Of a stretch of DNA of 64,000 bases, positions 9,065-16,304 are shown piece after piece (the first letter of the stretch is position 1; each line of letters starts with the position of its first letter). This DNA comes from Prevotella sp. P3-122. Lineage in GTDB: Bacteria; Bacteroidota; Bacteroidia; Bacteroidales; Bacteroidaceae. Below the pieces are notes generated by a model. That model ran no database searches. It was not told the origin of the DNA and was given only the letters and a program-made list of their open reading frames with translations. The stretch covers positions 1-64,000 of the forward strand of contig NZ_NPJH01000082.1 of the NCBI RefSeq assembly GCF_002251365.1, in the 5' to 3' direction. The position numbers and the translations under genes were made by a program.

Positions 9065-9502
9065 TCAAAATGGCAGCTGCTCATTGAGGTCCGACTCCTG
9101 CTGTTGCTGTCGCTGCTGTGACAGTTGCGACGTTTGAGGCTGTTGCTGAGCCTGACTTTGTGTCTGAGATAATGAGCGTGGAGTCAGAAGTTCCATGTTC
9201 TCCACCTCTATTTCGGTATATTGATGTCTGATACCACGTTTGTCGTCATATGAACGGTTGCGCAGCCGACCTTCCACATATATCTTGTCACCCTTATGCA
9301 CATACTGCTCAACTATCTTTGCAAGCCTTCTGCTGAACATCAGATAGTGCCAGTCTGTTCGATCAGGTACCTGAGTGCCATTTGGCAGAGTATAACCGCG
9401 CTCAGTTGTGGCTAATGAGACTTTAGCAATAGCCTGATCAGCCTCAAAATAATGTACCTCAGGGTCTTTGCCCACATTGCCTATCAACATCACCTTATTC
9501 AT
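9065..9502 (-). CDS. ssb: Single-stranded DNA-binding protein
   Basis: About 145 aa. The OB fold occupies residues 1-105, with MNKVMLIGNVGKDPEVHYF at the start and GDKIYVEGRLRNRSYDDK in the middle. It is followed by a Gln/Ser-rich flexible linker and the acidic tip DLNEQLPF, which docks SSB partner proteins. The ATG at 9502 begins the conserved fold; the in-frame start at 9532 would add ten poorly conserved residues. It sits upstream of gldE as in other Bacteroidetes. A -7-like TATATTTG lies on the minus strand at 9537-9530. Confidence 0.95.
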   Translation of the reverse strand: MNKVMLIGNVGKDPEVHYFEADQAIAKVSLATTERGYTLPNGTQVPDRTDWHYLMFSRRLAKIVEQYVHKGDKIYVEGRLRNRSYDDKRGIRHQYTEIEVENMELLTPRSLSQTQSQAQQQPQTSQLSQQRQQQQESDLNEQLPF

Positions 9503-9529
9503 ATAGCATTTCAGGTTTTGATTAGCAGA

Positions 9530-9537
9530 CAAATATA
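9530..9537 (-). promoter_or_regulatory. Possible -7 promoter element of ssb
   Basis: The minus strand reads TATATTTG, 27 nt before the ssb ATG, immediately after the stop of the upstream gene. It could give ssb its own transcript. Confidence 0.4.
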
Positions 9538-9538
9538 C

Positions 9539-10096
9539 TTACTTCCACATTCCAAGATACTTGAAATGGAAATTCTTTCCTTTTGCTGACGGGAACTGGC
9601 TACGGGCGTCAACACGGTCTCGAAGATTCTCTATGATACGGTTGTAACAGTCCATGCCCGATACTGCCTTGCAGCGAGCTACGAACTTAGTGTCACGATA
9701 CTCAAACTTTCCTGTTGATGGCACCATGACAACGCGCTTGAAGTCAAGCTCACCCTCATACCATCCCTGTTTCTTTTCGTTTAGACGTGCTAGCGGATTG
9801 TCGGCATTCTGCCTGCGGTCTATAGGCATGTTGGCGTTATTGGTGTTTGGATGTATAGCTTTCTTTTGCTTGAAATCAAGCATGGTCTGCGCAAGAGTTT
9901 TAATAACGATGAAATAAACTCTTGAACGCACCTTATACCTCTTCGGATAAAAGACATCACTTGCGGCATAGTCACGAATATCAGCCTCAAGTTCCTCAGT
10001 CATGTTAATATCTGATATGGAACTAAGAAAATCAATAGCTTCCTCGACACTATGTACTAATGTCTCGTTGTCAAAATAGCGTAAATATAAATTCAT
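9539..10096 (-). CDS. Conserved-looking hypothetical protein
   Basis: A soluble 185-aa protein with no signal peptide or membrane segment. The N-terminal 80 residues look helical (MTEELEADIRDYAASDVFYPKR); a charged linker rich in Asn and Lys follows; the C-terminal 70 residues look like a beta-rich basic module ending in FHFKYLGMWK. I do not recognise a family. It is the gene directly upstream of ssb with only about 36 bp between, and codon use looks like its neighbours', so it is probably real and perhaps co-transcribed with ssb. A nucleic-acid-related function would fit the location but has no direct support. Confidence 0.6.
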   Translation of the reverse strand: MNLYLRYFDNETLVHSVEEAIDFLSSISDINMTEELEADIRDYAASDVFYPKRYKVRSRVYFIVIKTLAQTMLDFKQKKAIHPNTNNANMPIDRRQNADNPLARLNEKKQGWYEGELDFKRVVMVPSTGKFEYRDTKFVARCKAVSGMDCYNRIIENLRDRVDARSQFPSAKGKNFHFKYLGMWK

Positions 10097-10127
10097 TGAT
10101 TTTGTTATGTTTCTCTTAAAAGAAAAG

Positions 10128-10200
<73 letters not shown>

Positions 10201-10218
10201 AACACTAAATATAAAATG

Positions 10219-10302
10219 TGAAGAGGAGGAGACTCGAACTCCCACGTCACAATTGACACTACCCCCTCAAAGTAGCGCGTCTACCAATTCCGCCACCTCT
10301 CC
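10219..10302 (-). tRNA. tRNA-Leu(GAG)
   Basis: An 84-nt class II tRNA on the minus strand, starting GGAGAGGTGGCGGAATTGGT. The anticodon stem CTACT/GGTAG encloses the loop TTGAGGG, giving anticodon GAG. A long variable arm (around GTGTCAATTGTGAC) confirms the Leu type. Discriminator A; CCA not encoded. Confidence 0.93.
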
Positions 10303-10327
10303 AACATTAATCCATTCTGAATATTAG

Positions 10328-10409
10328 TGCCCAGAACAGGACTCGAACCTGCACGCCTCTCGGCACACGCACCTGAAACGTGCGCGTCTACCAATTCCGC
10401 CACCTGGGC
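10328..10409 (-). tRNA. tRNA-Leu(CAG)
   Basis: An 82-nt class II tRNA on the minus strand, starting GCCCAGGTGGCGGAATTGGT. The anticodon stem CACGT/GCGTG encloses TTCAGGT, giving anticodon CAG. The variable arm (GTGCCGAGAGGCGT) is long, as in Leu tRNAs. Discriminator A; CCA not encoded. Confidence 0.93.
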
Positions 10410-10451
10410 ATTAGAAGATATTCTTCTTGTTGGTCATATTTCCAGAATGTG

Positions 10452-10524
<73 letters not shown>

Positions 10525-10565
10525 ATTTCCTTGCGCTGCAAGGAGCACTTCTCTTAATGCGGTTG

Positions 10566-10596
10566 CAAAGGTACAGCTTTTTTCCGAACCAGCAAA
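10566..10596 (-). promoter_or_regulatory. Near-consensus Bacteroidetes promoter of the tRNA cluster
   Basis: The minus strand shows TTTG (10596-10593), a 19-nt spacer and TACCTTTG (10573-10566). This fits the sigma-ABfr consensus TTTG-N19-21-TAnnTTTG exactly and is the clearest promoter in the window. Confidence 0.8.
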
Positions 10597-10636
10597 CTTT
10601 TTCCCACTTTTTTTTTAGAAAAGTGCTTTTTTTCCT

Positions 10637-11806
10637 TCAATCCATCCTATTTTTATAGTCGTCATAGCCATATTGACGCAAGATTTCAAGATTTCCATCC
10701 ATTCGGAGCAACGCTATGGCAGGATGGTTCACCCCGTTAAACATGTTTGTCTTTACCGTCGTATAGTGGAGCATATCCTCGAAAATGACATTCTCGCCAA
10801 TATGCAACTCATGGTCGAAACGCCACTGACCCATGAAATCACCACTAAGACACGAATTGCCACCCAGCCGGTAGACATGCTCCATACCATTTACATCCTC
10901 GTCATCGCCGACAACATCCGCACCACGTACGGCAGGCATGTATGGCATCTCAAGGCAATCGGGCATATGGCATGTGAAGCTGACGTCGAGTATGGCGGTA
11001 CGGATACCCCGGTCCTCAACAACATCCACGACCTGCGACACAAGCGGTCCCGTCTGCCATCCAAACGCACTGCCTGGCTCAAGTATAACCTTCAAGTGCG
11101 GATATCGCATGCGGAATCCCTTTATTATATTAATAAGGTGTAAGACGTCATAGCCCTTGCGCGTCATCAGATGGCCTCCACCAAAGTTTATCCATTTGAG
11201 CTGAGGAAACCACCGTGAGAATTTCTCCTCTATGTGTACAAGGGTACGCTCGAACACATCTGCCCCACTCTCGCAATGGCAATGACAATGGAATCCCTCT
11301 ATAGCGGAAGGCAGGACGTCAGGAAGCTTTATACTGGTGACACCGAACCGGCTACCGGGAGCGCATGGATTATAAAGTTCAGTACCTACCTCGCTGTATT
11401 CCGGATTAACCCTCAGCCCTATACTCAGATTGGAATTGGCCGAGAGGGCAGCCCCATGCAGTCTCTCAAACTGTGTCAAGGAATTGAAGGTCAGATGGCT
11501 TGAGCAGCGGGCGACAGCCTCGATTTCCGAGTCAAGGTATGCTGGTGAGTACGTATGGGTGGGAGCACCAAATTCCTCAAAGCCCAAACGAGCCTCATTG
11601 AGGGAACTGGCCGTGGTTGACGATATGTACTCCCTGAATATCGGGAACGTCTTCCAGAGGGCGTATGCCTTGAAAGCGAGAATTATCTCAGCTCCCGACT
11701 CTTTGGCGACATGGCTTATCAGGGTAAGATTACGACGTAACGCTTCCTCTTCCAAAATGTATGTCGGAACGGAAATCTCACTGAAAGTTTGCTTGTTTAC
11801 AATCAT
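10637..11806 (-). CDS. nspC: Carboxynorspermidine/carboxyspermidine decarboxylase (NspC)
   Basis: A cytosolic PLP enzyme of 389 aa, alanine-racemase fold, that decarboxylates carboxyspermidine or carboxynorspermidine in the alternative polyamine pathway. VPTYILEEEALRRNL begins the fold; the PLP Lys is in LAFKAYALWK at about residue 46; GGGHLMTRKGYD and LEPGSAFGWQTG are cofactor and active-site segments; SCLSGDFMG contains the conserved Cys-x-x-x-Asp region of group IV decarboxylases. The family's length is about 370-400 aa. The usual partner, carboxyspermidine dehydrogenase, is not in the window. It diverges from the TenI-like gene with overlapping promoters. Confidence 0.9.
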   Translation of the reverse strand: MIVNKQTFSEISVPTYILEEEALRRNLTLISHVAKESGAEIILAFKAYALWKTFPIFREYISSTTASSLNEARLGFEEFGAPTHTYSPAYLDSEIEAVARCSSHLTFNSLTQFERLHGAALSANSNLSIGLRVNPEYSEVGTELYNPCAPGSRFGVTSIKLPDVLPSAIEGFHCHCHCESGADVFERTLVHIEEKFSRWFPQLKWINFGGGHLMTRKGYDVLHLINIIKGFRMRYPHLKVILEPGSAFGWQTGPLVSQVVDVVEDRGIRTAILDVSFTCHMPDCLEMPYMPAVRGADVVGDDEDVNGMEHVYRLGGNSCLSGDFMGQWRFDHELHIGENVIFEDMLHYTTVKTNMFNGVNHPAIALLRMDGNLEILRQYGYDDYKNRMD

Positions 11807-11824
11807 ATTACAACAATTTTAGTG

Positions 11825-11883
11825 CAAAGATAGCTTTTTATTTCCGTAATAATTGCAAATTTGGGATAAAATCCCTACTTTTG
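11825..11883. promoter_or_regulatory. Divergent promoter pair for nspC and the TenI-like gene
   Basis: Minus strand TATCTTTG at 11832-11825 precedes nspC by about 18 nt. Plus strand TACTTTTG at 11876-11883, with TTG at 11853-11855 exactly 20 nt upstream of it, precedes the TenI-like gene. The two promoters lie back to back in under 100 bp. Confidence 0.6.
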
Positions 11884-11904
11884 CACTCGAAAACAAGAGA
11901 AACG

Positions 11905-12513
11905 ATGAAGCTCGTAATAATGACTAAATCCACATTCTTTGTGGAAGAAGACAAAATACTAACTACGCTCTTCGACGAGGGTATGGACAACCTGCATCTT
12001 TTCAAGCCAGGGTCCACACCTTTATATGCTGAGCGCCTGTTGTCTCTTATACCTGAGGATTATTACAGGAAAATCACTGTACACGACCATTTCTATTTGA
12101 AAAACGAGTACGACCTCGCCGGCATACACCTTGACAGCGCGGACACTGAGATTCCCAACAACTACAAGGGGAAAATAGGGCGCACGTGCACCGACATACA
12201 GATGCTCAAGGAGATGAAGAAGAAGTCAAGTTGCGTATTCCTGAAAAACATCTTCGACTGCATAGAGTTCAGCGAAGAGAAGAAGACTTTCACACAGCAG
12301 CAACTTGAGGATGCTGCAGACAAGGGACTCATCGACAGGCATGTGTACGCACTCGGCGGCATGAGCCTCGACAATATCCGTATGGCAAAGACGCTGGGCT
12401 TCGGAGGCGTCGTCATCTGCGGTGACCTCTGGAGCCGCTTCGACATACACAACCAGACCGACTTCAAGGAACTCATAGCACATTTCGAGAAACTAAGAAA
12501 TGCCGTCAGGTAA
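11905..12513 (+). CDS. Thiamine phosphate synthase/TenI-like protein
   Basis: A 202-aa TIM-barrel-like protein. MKLVIMTKSTFFVEEDKIL at the start, LHLFKPG (family form 'LRxK' region), the mid-protein DRHVYALGGMSLDNI and GFGGVVICGDLW at the C-terminus match the TMP-synthase/TenI fold, where the A-x-GGI-like element and phosphate-binding Gly loop lie. TenI-type members in Bacteroidetes often lack synthase activity and assist thiazole aromatisation or have unknown roles. No thi operon or TPP riboswitch lies nearby. The ATG at 11905 is preferred over an in-frame TTG at 11881 that lies inside the promoter. Exact role uncertain. Confidence 0.7.
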   Translation: MKLVIMTKSTFFVEEDKILTTLFDEGMDNLHLFKPGSTPLYAERLLSLIPEDYYRKITVHDHFYLKNEYDLAGIHLDSADTEIPNNYKGKIGRTCTDIQMLKEMKKKSSCVFLKNIFDCIEFSEEKKTFTQQQLEDAADKGLIDRHVYALGGMSLDNIRMAKTLGFGGVVICGDLWSRFDIHNQTDFKELIAHFEKLRNAVR

Positions 12514-12567
12514 CATTACTCAGCACACTACAATATATAAACACATATAAAAACACCAATAATAAAA

Positions 12568-13506
12568 ATGAGTGCACAAAACTCTTTTTTGGTTTTCTCG
12601 GGTACAAGCACGAGATACCTGGCAGAGAAAATCTGCGCAAGCTTAGGATGTCCATTGGGAAACCTCGTTGTCACGAAGTTCTCTGATGGAGAATTTGCAG
12701 TGTCGTACGAAGAGTCCATACGTGGCCGTGACGTATTCCTCGTTCAGAGCACATTCCCCAACTCCGACAACCTGATGGAGCTTCTGCTCATGATCGATGC
12801 TGCCAAGAGAGCATCGGCAAGGCACATCATCGCGGTTGTACCATACTTCGGCTGGGCACGACAGGACCGCAAGGACAAGCCAAGGGTAAGCATCGGAGCT
12901 AAGCTCGTTGCTGACTTGCTGAGTGTGGCAGGCATAGACAGGCTGATAACGATGGACCTGCATGCAGACCAGATACAGGGTTTCTTCGACGTACCTGTTG
13001 ACCATCTCTACGCCTCAGGGGTGATACTGCCATATCTGCAGAGCCTCCACCTTAAGGACCTCGTAATAGCATCTCCTGACGTAGGCGGAAGCAAGAGGGC
13101 AAACACATACGCCAAGTATCTCGGCTGTCCGCTCGTACTATGCAACAAGACCAGGGCCAGGGCAAATGTTGTTGAGAGCATGCAGATAATTGGTGATGTC
13201 AAGGGCAAGAATGTTGTCGTTATCGACGACATGGTCGACACTGCAGGCACCATAACCAAGGCTGCCGACATAATGAAGGAAGCTGGTGCTCTGAGCGTAA
13301 GGGCATGTGCCTCGCATTGCGTTATGAGTGGCCCCGCATCAGAAAGGGTTCAGAACTCCGCTCTTGAGGAGATTGTATTCACCGACTCCATCCCCTACTC
13401 CCACAGGTGCTCCAAGGTTAAACAGCTTTCTGTGGCTGACATGATTGCCGAGACCATCCGCAGGGTAGTAAGCAACGAGAGCATCAGCTCACAGTATCTT
13501 GTATAA
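12568..13506 (+). CDS. prs: Ribose-phosphate pyrophosphokinase (PRPP synthetase)
   Basis: A 312-aa cytosolic enzyme making PRPP from ribose-5-phosphate and ATP for nucleotide, histidine and tryptophan synthesis. It shows the two-domain PRTase fold with YFGWARQDRKDKPR (flexible ATP loop, Arg/Asp rich) at about residue 95, TMDLHADQIQGFFDVPVDHL at about 130, and the PRPP loop VVIDDMVDTAGTI at about 220. The length is normal. A hairpin terminator follows at 13527-13564, so it is probably monocistronic. Confidence 0.96.
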   Translation: MSAQNSFLVFSGTSTRYLAEKICASLGCPLGNLVVTKFSDGEFAVSYEESIRGRDVFLVQSTFPNSDNLMELLLMIDAAKRASARHIIAVVPYFGWARQDRKDKPRVSIGAKLVADLLSVAGIDRLITMDLHADQIQGFFDVPVDHLYASGVILPYLQSLHLKDLVIASPDVGGSKRANTYAKYLGCPLVLCNKTRARANVVESMQIIGDVKGKNVVVIDDMVDTAGTITKAADIMKEAGALSVRACASHCVMSGPASERVQNSALEEIVFTDSIPYSHRCSKVKQLSVADMIAETIRRVVSNESISSQYLV

Positions 13507-13526
13507 GACAACAGTATTTATATATG

Positions 13527-13564
13527 CACCGTACAACGAAGAGCCAATTCTCTGTTGTACGGTG
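13527..13564 (+). terminator. Hairpin downstream of prs
   Basis: An 11-bp perfect inverted repeat CACCGTACAAC (13527-13537) / GTTGTACGGTG (13554-13564) with a 16-nt loop, about 20 nt after the prs stop. The following T-tract is short, so termination may be weak or assisted. Confidence 0.55.
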
Positions 13565-13633
13565 TTTACATATTAAGTTGGGGGCTGTTCCCCCACTCGA
13601 TAATCTCACCATACCGCTAACCAACATCAGACT

Positions 13634-13969
13634 ATGAACATCGAAGAAGTTAGGGAATACTCTTTATCCCTGCCGGAAGTAACCGAAGATATGCCTTTCG
13701 GCGATGACAACATTGTATTCAGAATAAACGGGAAGATTTTCCTGTGCCTCTGTCTAAATGCCGTTGAACCCCACTTCGCTACTAAGTTACGGCCTGAGCG
13801 CAATGAAGAACTGAGAGAACAGCTCGAGTGGGTAAGGCCAGCATGGCATTGGAACAAGAAGCACTGGAGCGACATCTACTATGAGCATATAGACGGACGC
13901 TGCGTGAAAGAGTGGATTACAGAAGCGTACAACCTCGTTGAAAGCAAAAACAAGAGAAAGTCAAAATAG
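13634..13969 (+). CDS. MmcQ/YjbR-family protein
   Basis: A 111-aa soluble protein of the YjbR fold (CyaY-like). Recognisable parts are VREYSLSLPEVTEDMPFGDDNIVFRI at the N-terminus and KIFLCLCL, then WNKKHWSDIYYE near the C-terminus, a family signature. YjbR proteins are proposed DNA-binding proteins of unproved function; the fold also resembles that of frataxin. It stands alone between prs and a convergent acetyltransferase. Confidence 0.85.
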   Translation: MNIEEVREYSLSLPEVTEDMPFGDDNIVFRINGKIFLCLCLNAVEPHFATKLRPERNEELREQLEWVRPAWHWNKKHWSDIYYEHIDGRCVKEWITEAYNLVESKNKRKSK

Positions 13970-14038
13970 CCTTCCCATGTTTTCCTACACAGCAGTTTCC
14001 TATTACTAGACTGATGGCTCTACCCCCTATAACGATGC

Positions 14039-14566
14039 TTAAAGTGACTTAAGTTCAAGCCTCAATACCCTTATAGGCCTGTTCTCTCCTAAGTGCAGAC
14101 TGTTGTCGAATACGGTTTCGCCGGTAGCTACGAAACCACACTTTTCCATTACTCGTCCAGATGCATGATTATCTGTGAAATGTCCGCTGATGAGCGAACG
14201 AATAACGGTTGTTTCACGAATATGTGCAATCATAAGCCGAAGAGCTTCAGTACAGATGCCCTTTCCCCAATATGGCTTACCTACCCAATAGCCCACCGTG
14301 GGTTCTCCTTCCCGAGCAGGCAGGGAGCAGTCGCACGACGGACCATAGCCAATGGCTCCTATTGCCTCGCCTGTTTCGTTCCATACGATGGCCCATGTTG
14401 TAGGATTATTGAACACTGTGCGTATTATCTCCAAACTCTCCTCTTCAGACTTATGAGGCTGCCAACCTGCACGCGGCCCTACCTCAGGGTCACTTGCGTA
14501 TTTATACAAAGCCTTGGCATCCGTCTCAAGCCAATGGCGAAGCGTTATTCTTTCTGTTTTCATCAT
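14039..14566 (-). CDS. GNAT-family N-acetyltransferase (RimJ/RimL-like)
   Basis: About 175 aa. TERITLRHWLETDAKALYKYASDPEVG is the N-terminus of RimJ/RimL-type acetyltransferases, and the acetyl-CoA binding segment is YWVGKPYWGKGICTEALRLM (Q/R-x-x-G-x-A region, here GKGIC). The C-terminus VMEKCGFVATGE is the usual GNAT beta6-alpha4 region. Acetyl acceptor unknown: ribosomal protein, amino acid or small molecule are all possible. Tandem ATGs at 14566 and 14563 are the likely start; the in-frame start farther upstream would add 23 unmatched residues. Confidence 0.85.
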   Translation of the reverse strand: MMKTERITLRHWLETDAKALYKYASDPEVGPRAGWQPHKSEEESLEIIRTVFNNPTTWAIVWNETGEAIGAIGYGPSCDCSLPAREGEPTVGYWVGKPYWGKGICTEALRLMIAHIRETTVIRSLISGHFTDNHASGRVMEKCGFVATGETVFDNSLHLGENRPIRVLRLELKSL

Positions 14567-14748
14567 GAAATTCAATTCAATTGGAAAATTATTGTACTCT
14601 TGAGGGGAATAACTGCCATCAAAAAGATAATGCACATTGTGCCAATCGTTGGAGTGTAAACAACATCAGTTTTAACAAACAAAACTGTTAACCAGAATCA
14701 GTACACGTCAAAAAGGATGATGTCAATATTTTCTATCTTAAGTCATGA

Positions 14749-14931
14749 TTATTGAAACCGAGGGTTGGCGGCAATCACATCTTTTGCCGCAACGTGATAT
14801 ATCCTTCCGTTGTCGTCTTGATAAACACACGTCTCTCCCCTTGCCGCCTTTTCGTGCAGCATGTTGCGCTCGGCCTCAAGAAGGCCTGCCCTTACTTTAT
14901 TACGGAATATCTCAAGTTCTTTTTCTGACAT
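14749..14931 (-). CDS. Small hypothetical protein overlapping the zeta-type kinase gene
   Basis: About 60 aa, charged and mostly helical (MSEKELEIFRNKVRAGLLEAERNMLHEK is visible as separate stretches MSEKELEIFRNK and LLEAERNMLHEK), with a C-terminal half containing DDNGRIYHVAAKDVI. No recognised domain. Its start lies 20 bp inside the upstream zeta-type gene, a translational-coupling arrangement typical of two-gene modules. It may be a partner, such as an antitoxin or adaptor, but epsilon antitoxins normally lie upstream of zeta and look different. Confidence 0.55.
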   Translation of the reverse strand: MSEKELEIFRNKVRAGLLEAERNMLHEKAARGETCVYQDDNGRIYHVAAKDVIAANPRFQ

Positions 14932-15493
14932 AGCTTTTAATTGTTTCAAATTTCACAGAATTGATTATATCTATTATCTCTTTAGCCCCAACCGCAATTT
15001 CTTCTCTATCATTATCACTATTGTCGTATATCATCCAACTGTCAACCTCATTCATAAACAGGTTGAATAGGTTGGAGATACCGGCGGAATATCTTCTGAT
15101 GATGACGTCTTGAGGAATGTTGTGGCCACCATGGGCAACACGCTCAGCCACTCGCTGCATAGCCAGTTCTGGGGATTTCAACCAAAAGTAAATAAGATGC
15201 ACTTGGTATCCTTCGGTGTGGGCACGTCTTACAAGATTGATATATGAGCGTGTGGCTAGTGTAGTCTCGATGGAAAAAGACTCTCCTCTTCTAATCAGAC
15301 AATCAATCCTTTCAAGCATAAGTCTTCCAGCCTCTATTGCTACTCCTTCGGGGTTGAATGGCGACAATCCTTTGGCGATTTCATCAGCATTCACGAATTC
15401 CCTTACCAAAAGAGCTTTTGGTAGTATCGTCATGGAAGCTGTGGTCTTTCCCGCCCCATTACATCCTGCTATGATATATAACAATCGAGCCAT
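14912..15493 (-). CDS. Zeta-toxin-like P-loop kinase
   Basis: A 193-aa P-loop ATPase. The Walker A motif AGCNGAGKTT begins at residue 9; FVNADEIAKGLSPF and SIETTLATRSYINLVRRA are the zeta/PezT pattern in which the Asp acts on the UDP-sugar substrate and the Thr/Arg region binds it; FWLKSPELAMQRVAERV and DVIIRRYSAGISNL match the C-terminal lid. Zeta toxins phosphorylate UDP-N-acetylglucosamine, but many chromosomal relatives have unknown substrates. It is coupled to a 60-aa gene downstream, and no epsilon-type gene precedes it. It starts a low-density accessory patch. Confidence 0.8.
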   Translation of the reverse strand: MARLLYIIAGCNGAGKTTASMTILPKALLVREFVNADEIAKGLSPFNPEGVAIEAGRLMLERIDCLIRRGESFSIETTLATRSYINLVRRAHTEGYQVHLIYFWLKSPELAMQRVAERVAHGGHNIPQDVIIRRYSAGISNLFNLFMNEVDSWMIYDNSDNDREEIAVGAKEIIDIINSVKFETIKSYVRKRT

Positions 15494-15551
15494 CGTAACG
15501 CAAAATTACAATAAAAATGTGTATTCTCCAAATAATTTCATGAAATCTACA

Positions 15552-15719
15552 TTACTTTAATGCGAAACAGTCAACTACAGTTTGGCTTATTGTTCCGGCA
15601 TCTCCACATTCCACCATACTAATAGCAGTCATCTCGGCTGACTGTGGCGAAGATGCAGACACTTGGAGGACAATAGTCTCTCCAAGGTCTGTCGTTATCT
15701 GTACGTCAAAAAATTCCAT
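15552..15719 (-). CDS. Small 55-aa hypothetical reading frame
   Basis: A complete reading frame from ATG (15719) to TAA (15552). The product begins MEFFDVQITTDLGETIVLQV and ends CGDAGTISQTVVDCFALK. No family recognised. The upstream sequence on the same strand carries an overlapping open stretch without a start codon (EVIRRKLNGIF then TGA across the ATG), suggesting that the pair once formed one translational unit. It may be a real small protein or a remnant. Confidence 0.35.
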   Translation of the reverse strand: MEFFDVQITTDLGETIVLQVSASSPQSAEMTAISMVECGDAGTISQTVVDCFALK

Positions 15720-15796
15720 TCAGTTTTCTCCTTATAACCTCAATGTCATGATTGTGGTCACGTTTGATTCTTTTACTTTCCCCAAAGTCTGAATAA

Positions 15797-16018
15797 CTAA
15801 TTGTTGCTTCGATCGTATGTAATACTCACACAGAACATAGACTCGATATCTTCAAGGTCGCGTTCCAATGTCCTTACACCTATCTCCTTATATCCATATA
15901 TATAATATAGGCTATCGTTGACACGGCTCAAAAGCTCCTGCTTGGATATCCGTTGCCGTTTCTTTATGTTGTTTAGGATAAGCAGCATCCTACGCATCTG
16001 TTCTACCTGCTTGCTCAT
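15797..16018 (-). pseudogene. Truncated N-terminal part of a WYL-type transcriptional regulator
   Basis: The 73-aa product contains a helix-turn-helix-like stretch (RRMLLILNNIKKRQRISKQE and IGVRTLERDLEDIES) and ends at ITYDRSNN. This resembles the N-terminal winged helix of WYL-domain regulators, which usually continue into the sensor domain just after an 'I-x-YDR' element. Here a stop codon follows directly and no WYL domain is present in any frame downstream. It is most likely a gene remnant, though a stand-alone HTH peptide cannot be excluded. Confidence 0.45.
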
Positions 16019-16190
16019 ATCATTATCAATTTTGGTTGCAAAGATAATGATGCTTTGCGTCAAAACATGTCGCGACCACAAAAAAATGAATACAAAAATA
16101 AAAATAATGGTGAATGTGACATTATTTCAAGGTTTTATGTGGCGGTTGGAATCTTCCCGAAGTGAAGTTGCCCCCATGCCACTATATAGC

Positions 16191-16301
16191 TTATTTCCCT
16201 AAGGAAATTCTGGGCGAGGGGCGACCCACCAACGCCCATTTCTGGCTCATCCATTTAAGCACAGGGGCAGCATGGCAGTAGTCGTAATCCAGTTTTTTCA
16301 T
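16191..16301 (-). pseudogene. Possible remnant of an HxlR-type regulator N-terminus
   Basis: A 36-codon frame whose product begins MKKLDYDYCHAAPVLKWMSQ and continues KWALVG. The Cys, the 'APVL' and the 'KWALV' spacing recall the start of HxlR-family regulators, after which the frame ends without the rest of the winged helix. It starts 4 nt after the stop of the DUF4143 ATPase gene. Evidence is thin. Confidence 0.25.
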
Positions 16302-16304
16302 TAT

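Noticed and set aside
5530..9502. Gliding motility or type IX secretion locus
   Set aside because: Only gldE is present; gldD and other gld/por genes are absent, and gldE also occurs in non-gliding relatives.
11881..12513. TPP riboswitch in front of the TenI-like gene
   Set aside because: The -7 element ends 21 bp before the start codon; there is no room for a riboswitch.
14749..15493. Complete epsilon-zeta toxin-antitoxin module
   Set aside because: No epsilon-like gene precedes the zeta-like gene; the small partner is unlike epsilon. Kept only as a candidate.
16191..16301. Functional HxlR regulator
   Set aside because: Only the first 25 or so residues resemble the family and no continuing frame was found.
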